Source: Daldinia sp. FL1419 (Eukaryota > Ascomycota > Sordariomycetes > Xylariales > Hypoxylaceae). Taken from it: 64,000 bases of DNA. The position numbers were made by a program, and so were the translations under genes. Positions 57,291 to 64,000 of this stretch are shown here, in pieces (the stretch's first letter is position 1; the number at the start of each line of letters is the position of its first letter). The notes under the pieces were generated by a model that saw only the letters and a list, made by a program, of their open reading frames with translations, ran no database searches and was not told the DNA's origin. The DNA lies in the NCBI GenBank assembly GCA_025201765.1, contig MU623352.1, positions 248,001 to 312,000 on the forward strand, read 5' to 3'.

Positions 57291-60200
57291 GGAGTCACAT
57301 AGGTCCATAGTACCTAGATAGAGTTCTTCCCGGAATAACGAAGTTGTTTCCTCGCTTCTTGGTCCGCCTCGTGACGGAAACCCTAACGGGACGAAGCTTA
57401 ACAAGAGGACTAAAGGTGTTAAAGTATGATATGCTAAAAATAAAGGCCGTGAGTATTTCTACGGTTCCCCTAAATATAAACGTCAGGAATAATACGCGTA
57501 GCGCAGGCCCTACTAGACCGTTCTAGAGCACATTCAAAATCTTATTTCAACGACCGAATCCCTTAGTACTTTTTATTTTATGGGCTATAGTGGCCTAAGT
57601 TGGCTGAATAGTCCCTATGCTGAAATTATTCTAATGTATAAGGTTTGACTATACCTACTAGGGACTTACGGGGTTACTCCAACTTACTACAATCGCACTA
57701 TAGGAGGAATAGCGTTGGGTTTTGTTATGGTTGTTATTAATAGGGGTTGACGTATACCCCCGAGAACAGATACTTGTCCAAGAAGAGAGTTGAGCATTGA
57801 TGTAGTTAACAGATGATGAAAACTTCTCGATATACCTAACCCGATCTTAATAATACTGTATTAAGATCAAGAATATCATTCTACGCTAGTGTGTATAGTG
57901 GATTGACATTTAGTTCGTTATAGCTAGGTAGAGTAAAGACTAATTAGTCTTCCATCTATGAAGCATCTACGAAGATGGCATATTCAAGGAGGATCACAAA
58001 ACAAGGAATATGAGACTTTTTTTTGGTAGTACTAGAGGATGACGTATAAGTCGGAGACCCGAGAGGGACTGGTAATAAAACGGGCGGAGAGGGACGGCGG
58101 AGCACCGGGACGTACCGATCTAATCCCGGGCTTCGGAGAGAGACCCCGGCTATCCTCAGTCAGCCTCGTGCATGAGATGTCGAAGGCCACGAGGTGAAGA
58201 TGAGAAGTTTGATTGGTTGAAAATGTTAATGGGAAAGAGGAGAAGGAAAAAGTAGCTGCGATTGTAAAGTGGATCGATCGCCCACTTGTGGGGCTGAGCT
58301 GCAGCCCATTCCCGAAAAACTGAAATCTAAGGTATCCGGTACTCGGTATGTGCACCAGGATTCGTTCGGGGGATATATATCCGCCAAGTTCATAGGATCG
58401 TGAAGGTAATCTTCTTTTCGAGCGTGATGTATTCCGGCATTCCTTTTCAAGTTTCCAATCATGTGTCATGTAGTATCTTTTCCCGCCAACATTTACGATG
58501 GAAAGACAGATGAAAGAGTTGGAGTATTCTAAGTAGTAAAGTATCTCACGTATAGGGCAAGTATGAGGTACAATGAAAGTTCGCTTTTCCGGGTAGTTAC
58601 TACTAGTGCCCCACCAGAATAGAATGAGAAAGTGGTGTCCCCCCGACTTCCCTTCTAAAATACTACTAAAAGACTAAAATACTAAAATACTACGTCTAAA
58701 AGACGACCCCTCTAACCTCAAAGCTTGTCTGTTATCAATCTAGAAGCTGGCATCAAAGGGCCATACGACAGGGCTCAACGAAGCTCATTACGTATAAGAT
58801 ACAGGATATACAATATTTACTAACCTCAAAAACAATGACTTCAGACCTTCGATCCACATTCGGATGACCCGTACGGACCATATTACTCGCCTGGTATGTA
58901 TTGTCTGTACGTGAAAGGTGGTGCGCATAGATTCTTCTGCATAGGTAGTCTGGCATAAGTCTGCTATAAGTTGGTTTTTCTTTTCAGGTTTCTTTTTTTC
59001 TTTTTTTCTTAGCAAGGTCGCAAGGTTACGAGATTAACAAGGTTCCATGCTTTTGGTTTTCGTGTAAAAAACTAACAAAAGCGTCAACACTAGTTTCTCG
59101 GCGTTCGAGCCCCCCAAGAACCTGTCGAGAATTGGTAGTGCCGGGTCTGTGAGGGTTTGACGTCGTGAAGTTGTTTGGACTTGATGAGAAAATCTCCATT
59201 TTTTCCCTGTAAGGTACCTTTCCTACCTTTCGCCTTGCCTCGCCTACATAACTACCTCTTACACTGCTACCTCCTACACAGTCTACATAATCTACATTCC
59301 ATATACTTACACGACACTGCATATATCTACCTACGTAACCTACCTACCTACATTACATTACCTACGTTGCCTACCCCTCCACGGGAGTCACCATCGCCAT
59401 ATTAGAGTCTGGGGCGCATTCTCATCACAGCTCTACTGCGTCACATCTGTCTGCCCTGAACCTATCAGAGTCCATCCTATCTTTTGCTCTCCCTGTTACC
59501 TGCTACCTACAGCTGTTTCCAAGCCCTTTCATCGGGATCACCAGCCGCTTCATGCAGAGAACACCACTGCATTCCGCCCCGTCTGACCCCCACCTCTTTG
59601 TCTAGGAGCTCTCATTGGATCCAATATCCAATATCTTGGCCTCTCTACAAGCCGTCTTACCAAACGCCTCGAACTTACCTGAACCTCTCACTCTAGTACC
59701 GGGGCGCTGTTGTACGACCGGTCAGATCGTCGTGAGCGTGACCTTTCCCCCCATTGGCAACCTACTAGACCTTGGACCGTGGGAATTTAGGTCTGTCCAG
59801 AAGAACGTAGTCTAGTATACCGGCTACATTCGTTACGCCCGAAGCCCTCGTTATTATTACATCAATCTAGCCTAACCCAGGTTCTTGTATGCAACATTCC
59901 GGAGTAGTGGCTGATACCTTGAAGCTGCAGGTTGGGCGGGAATCTTGCCCACGAACTCGCGCCCTACTGGAACACGCCCCTCTCCTTGAGTCGCCACATG
60001 CCCGGAGCTTTAGTTCATCTGGTGTTACTTCATCCCTGGCTGTCAACTTTGTCTTTCCCGTCTGTCTATCCTGCCCCCCCGATATTCTAAGGGTAAATAA
60101 TTATATGACTCGGGAGATACGTCCTTGTAATCCTTAGCCTCTCATAACGTCAACCTTGCCTACCTGGTACCGTGCCGCCAATCCACATATCTACCTTAGC

Positions 60201-60352
60201 TCCCCTGGTACAACCGCTCCCCTGCATTTGGTTACACGCGGAAAGCAGCTGTTTAAGTTAGAACTATTGAGCCACCCTTTTGCTGTCAACCTCGAGGCAT
60301 CCATCCAAGTAAACAGCCTTCGCAGGCTGGTTGCAGGCGCCTCTGCCGCACC

Positions 60353-63300
60353 ATGTAAGTTTTACCCGTTAGTCACGAACTACTTTAATATCCATCTGCC
60401 TATTGCGCTAGAGCATCGCATTTTCTGTACCAGCAGGGGTTACTAATCCCTCTCCAGGAAGTTCGGTAAGCAAATTCAGAAGCGTCAGCTTGAAGTGCCA
60501 GAATATGCTGCTAGCTTCGTGAACTACAAGGCGCTCAAAAAGGTACGTTAAGTAGTTCAGGTTTATGTCGATCAAGAAGCAGCATAGCTCCTATCCGTTT
60601 TGTCTTATATGAAACTTATGTTGTTCGGAAAGTGGGATTGTATCACTGACACGACCAATAGCTCATCAAGAAGCTCTCTGCCACCCCGACTCTGAGCGCC
60701 CAAAATGACCCTCGCTTTAATCCCACGCCAGTGGATACTCAAGTTGCCCTGCAGGCAAATAAAGCAAAGTTCTTTTTTCAGCTGGTAAACTCTAATCTCC
60801 TGAAGAATAATACGTATTTATGAATAGCGCTCATATTGCATAGGAGCGAGAACTCGAGAAAGTCAATGCGTTTTACCTTCAGAAAGAAGCCGAAGTAAGT
60901 ATAGCCCTCACCCGTAAATCTGTTCTCGGGCCCCTTATTGACACAAGTCAAGCTGAAAATTCGGCTTAAAACGTTGCTGGACAAGAAGAGAGTTCTACAG
61001 TCTCGTCAGGGCGTATCTAGACGGTCGGCAAAATTTACAACCTTAGAAGAAGGATTCCAACAATTCGCCAATGATCTGAATAAGCTTCAGCAGTTTGTCG
61101 AAATAAACGGGACCGCTTTTTCGAAAATCCTAAAGAAATGGGATAAGACCTCCAAGTCTAAGACCAAAGAGCTATATCTCTCTCGTGCTGTGGAGGTGCA
61201 GCCGTTCTTCAATGCCACGGTCATTAGCGAACTCTCGGACCAGGCGACAACCAGCTTACAAGAGCTTGGTGCGTGGGCAGATGGGGACCATGTCCCATTT
61301 GAAGCTCGGCCGGAACACATGGTAAGTAGCCAGCACCTACTCGGAACAGACGAAGGCGACGCAGATAGTTTGCTACTTGACACAGCAATTAGTGGGAATT
61401 TGGAGTCTCTAAGAGACTTGGTGTCAAGAATGAGGGCTGGTTCCAGTTCACCATCGGGGAAGGATATCTCCTTGATGGAAAGAGTAACCCGCACTTTTCT
61501 TGCTGCTATTCACGAGGCACCGCAAGCCTCCCTCGAAGTTCTACTGGAGACTGGGCTCGTTGATATTCGATCCGAAGATGATATCAACGAGCGAAACTGC
61601 CTCCACCAGGCCACAATATACGGAAATTCATTTGTCTTAAATGTTGGCCTCGCGGGAGGGGTCGAGGTCAGCAGAACAGACGTCTACGGGCGTGTACCGC
61701 TTCATTATGCAAGTATGCATGGTCGGCTGGACATGCTGGAACAGCTTCTTCGAGGTAAGGCCTCACATTTTAAACACTGGACTCAATTATATCATGCTGA
61801 ATTTAGTGTGTAGCCGATCCAGCGACTATCGACCTGATAGACCATGATAATTTTACCCCCCTAATCCACGCTATTATCCATGGCCACCTTGCGTGCGTAC
61901 AACGACTTCTCGAAACATCCTCTCGTCTAGATCCGAAGTCGGAGACGGACCATATACCACTTAATCTCGCCTGCGAACACGGTTCAGTCGATATAGTCAA
62001 GCTCCTCCTAGAACATGGTGCCCAAATACTTCCTGATGCCGAAGGACTGTACCCACAACATCTGGTAGCTAGGTCGGGCCAGACACCTCAGCTACTCCGG
62101 TTACTGCAAAGCTATGGCGCCGATCTGGATCAAGTAGATAAACTCTACGGCTGGACTCCACTCGTACATGCGGCAAGCGAGGGAAATGTGCCTTGCTTGG
62201 AGGAGCTTTTAAATGTTGGCGTTGACCCGAATATCGTCGATGAGAAGGACTTGCCTGCTATGTACTATGCGGCATGGGAAGGACATCTGGAGTGCATCCA
62301 GAAGCTAACGCCGTATCAAAAGGGCAAAGCAGAAAGCCCCTTGATGATGCAGACAACCGGCTCTCTTCTTGCCCCTATGGGAGGTGGAAATACCCCTATT
62401 CCTATGTCTCTTGACGCCGACGCCATCCCCATCCTTGAACTTCCGCCCCCTATAATACCATTGAGACGCTACGGCCATAACTTCCTCGATACGAAGGCTG
62501 TGATTCAAATAAGCTTCCAGGAAGACGGAGATCACCCATTAGTCTTCTTCCACGACAGCAAATACCCAGCCGCGCGACTGACTATCTCTTCCAAAGCATC
62601 AGACCTCATCCCTAAGAATATCATGTTACCGTTTCAAGAAGATACCCGACTTGTATCTTTCCAGGTTGATAATCTCGACACCTTTACCCTTGATTTCGAC
62701 GTTTTCCCTACGTACGGTGCGAAAATAATTGCTAAGACGGTTGCTCTCCCGAATACGTTCAGAGCTTCGTGGAGCAGCTCAGGGAAATGCTGTCTCCCAT
62801 TGTTTGACCCTAGGCTCCGTGCCATCGGCCAGATCTCGTTCAATACCCAAGTCATTAAGCCTTTCCAAGGTACTCCGTTAGAAATTACAGATTTCGAGAC
62901 CTATTGGAAGGCTACGAGCCAGTTGGATCAAAATCCGACGATGTTCGTCACCGGCTCAAGTTTGTCTGGAGAATTTGTTCAATTATATGTTCAACACACT
63001 AGCGATGGTGTGCCTGTCATATGGCCACAGTGGATGATCCAGTGCGGTGGCATTGATGTGTCAATTTCACGACTGTCTTACGAGCAATTCTCCACGGTTA
63101 CAGCCTCAAATTTGGCTCGAGCTCAACTTCACCTAATACCTTCCCATGGCCTTAATAACATTGCGGAGGTTCATCGAGCCTTTAACACAGCAGGAGTGTC
63201 CTTGGAGCAAGCTCTCTCCCTACTCCCTAATTCAATGCATGTCGATCTACAGATTATCTACCCGTCAGAAGAGGAGGAAAGAAGGCTCGGGTTAGGGCCG

Positions 63301-63873
63301 ACCGTGAATGTGAACGCCTTTGTAGACTCCATACTAACTATAGTATTTGACCACGCGAGGGAACAACGAGCGCAGACGATGTCTGCTCCTGGCACTGTTA
63401 GGTCGGTGGTTTTTAGCTCCTATAACCCTACGATCTGCACGACGTTGAATTGGAAGCAACCTAACTTCCCCGTTTTCCTATGCAACGACCTCGGACGGGA
63501 AGATGTGATGCTCTCGCCAAGCGTCATCCAGGGTAGTGGACGAAGGACGTTCTCGGTCAAGGAGACGGTGAGGATAGCGCAGGGCAACAATTTCATGGGG
63601 CTTGTTTGCTGTTCTCGTCTACTGGTAAGTTCTTATCTCAACCTGAAACCTAGTTGTGGGCGTGGTATACTAATATAAGAACAAAAATAGAACATGGTCC
63701 CCGCGCTCGTGGATGCGATTAAATCTCATGGATTAGCATTGGTCGTAGACAAATCAGCCGACCAGGCCACAGAGTCACATATGCATGCGGATGCGTTCCC
63801 CGTTCCTAAGGGCGTTGATGGGTTGCTGAAGGGTAATGGGGTTTTGAGGTTTAACGAGTCTATAGATGTATAG
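60353..63873 (+). CDS. nuc-2: NUC-2/PHO81-type SPX-ankyrin regulator of phosphate starvation
   Basis: Phosphate-starvation signal transducer; in Neurospora and yeast the family inhibits the PREG-PGOV (Pho80-Pho85) cyclin-CDK so that the NUC-1/PHO4 activator works. Model: exons 60353-60354, 60458-60542, 60662-60784, 60844-60894, 60953-61754, 61814-63624 and 63691-63873; 1018 residues; introns 58-119 bp. The start codon is split: AT before the first intron and G after it, giving MKFGKQIQKRQLEVPEYAASF, the standard SPX opening. The SPX domain covers roughly 1-200. Ankyrin repeats run from about 230 to 520 (HQATIYGNSF, GRVPLHYASMHGRLDMLEQL, TPLIHAIIHGHLACVQRLLE, GWTPLVHAASEGNVPCLEELL). The C-terminal half is a beta-rich region plus a GDPD-like domain whose catalytic positions look lost. 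The length is close to N. crassa NUC-2 (about 1066). Confidence 0.95.
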
Positions 63874-64000
63874 ACAATGAAAAAAGAAATGCGATTTGGA
63901 GTACTTGCTGGTGGTCATGGGATGTATGTCTAAATGCCTTGGGTTTTTATAAGGATGAGCTGCAGAGCTAGGCTTACGCCACAACTTGGTCCTTAGCACT
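63874..64000. other. 3' flank of the NUC-2 gene
   Basis: A short AT-rich end of window; presumably the 3' untranslated region. No gene is seen. Confidence 0.6.

Larger units (their letters stand above)
55087..60352. other. 5.3-kb AT-rich gene-poor block between DUF4419 and NUC-2 genes
   Basis: Divergent spacer upstream of both neighbours. Open frames are short; the longest (58032-58469, minus, 145 codons) has no domain and uses a Ser-rich chance-like composition. Contents I can point to are TA-rich tracts near 55.43 kb, a tRNA-like relic at 56.3 kb, a perfect 12-bp inverted repeat at 57.26 kb, and CT-rich sequence with ACCTACCTA words at 59.2-59.4 kb that probably forms the promoter and leader of the NUC-2 gene. 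The low-complexity AT-rich stretch at 56.6-58.0 kb may be an old, mutated transposon, but no reverse transcriptase or transposase frame is readable. Confidence 0.5.

Noticed and set aside
58032..58469. 145-codon minus-strand open frame in the 55-60 kb block
   Set aside because: Ser/Arg-rich with no recognisable motif; two frames overlap here with similar quality, which suggests noise.
60156..60446. Open frame overlapping the NUC-2 first intron
   Set aside because: It starts at TTG, has no domain, and is out of frame with the SPX protein.
61321..61363. Possible intron with GTAAGT donor and GCAG acceptor inside the NUC-2 SPX-ankyrin linker
   Set aside because: Only 43 bp long and not a multiple of three; removing it would break the long open frame that continues into the ankyrin repeats.

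Overview
This is a stretch of nuclear DNA from a filamentous ascomycete, most likely a Sordariomycete. The evidence is the intron style (mostly 51-85 bp, GT..AG, with CTAAC/CTAAT branch sites), fungus-specific families (bZIP with DUF3425, NIC96, VTC4, a NUC-2/PHO81-type SPX-ankyrin protein), a fused eukaryotic glutamate synthase, and long gene-poor spacers rich in ACCTAGGTA-like words and microsatellites. I built every gene model by hand from reading frames, splice sites and protein-family continuity. Exon lengths sum to whole codons in every model. No transcript evidence was available.

Layout. 0.9-3.1 kb: bZIP/DUF3425 transcription factor (-). 4.1-7.5 kb: nucleoporin NIC96 (-). 8.6-10.5 kb: FGGY pentulose kinase (-). 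12.6-15.1 kb: conserved ascomycete protein of unknown function (-). 16.0-18.5 kb: VTC4 polyphosphate polymerase (-). 20.0-26.7 kb: NAD(P)H glutamate synthase (-). 26.7-33.1 kb: large spacer with no supported gene. 33.1-34.3 kb: APC/C subunit Apc15 (+). 34.9-36.1 kb: SNARE Bet1 (-). 37.7-39.0 kb: mucin-like single-pass membrane protein (-). 42.4-44.7 kb: SKG6-like single-pass membrane protein (-). 46.5-48.6 kb: DHX35-type DEAH helicase (-). 49.4-50.8 kb: Cue5-type ubiquitin/Atg8 adaptor (+). 51.6-53.6 kb: cytochrome P450 (+). 53.9-55.1 kb: DUF4419 protein (-). 55.1-60.4 kb: AT-rich gene-poor block with a tRNA-like relic and a perfect inverted repeat. 60.4-63.9 kb: NUC-2/PHO81 phosphate sensor (+).

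Most genes are housekeeping genes with no operon-like arrangement. The clearest functional link is phosphate homeostasis: VTC4 (polyphosphate synthesis at the vacuole) and NUC-2/PHO81 (phosphate-starvation signalling) both begin with an SPX domain and lie about 42 kb apart. Cue5 (autophagy of ubiquitinated cargo) and Bet1 (ER-Golgi SNARE) belong to membrane traffic; NIC96, DHX35 and Apc15 to nuclear functions. The lone P450 has no biosynthetic neighbours, so I see no secondary-metabolite cluster. I found no CRISPR, phage, intact transposon or rRNA, and nothing that looks like a wholly new system. The most notable points are gene-structure details: a stop-free in-frame intron in NIC96, a start codon split by an intron in NUC-2, loss of the catalytic residues in the NUC-2 GDPD-like region, a conserved Atg8-interacting motif in Cue5, and a dispersed intergenic sequence motif.
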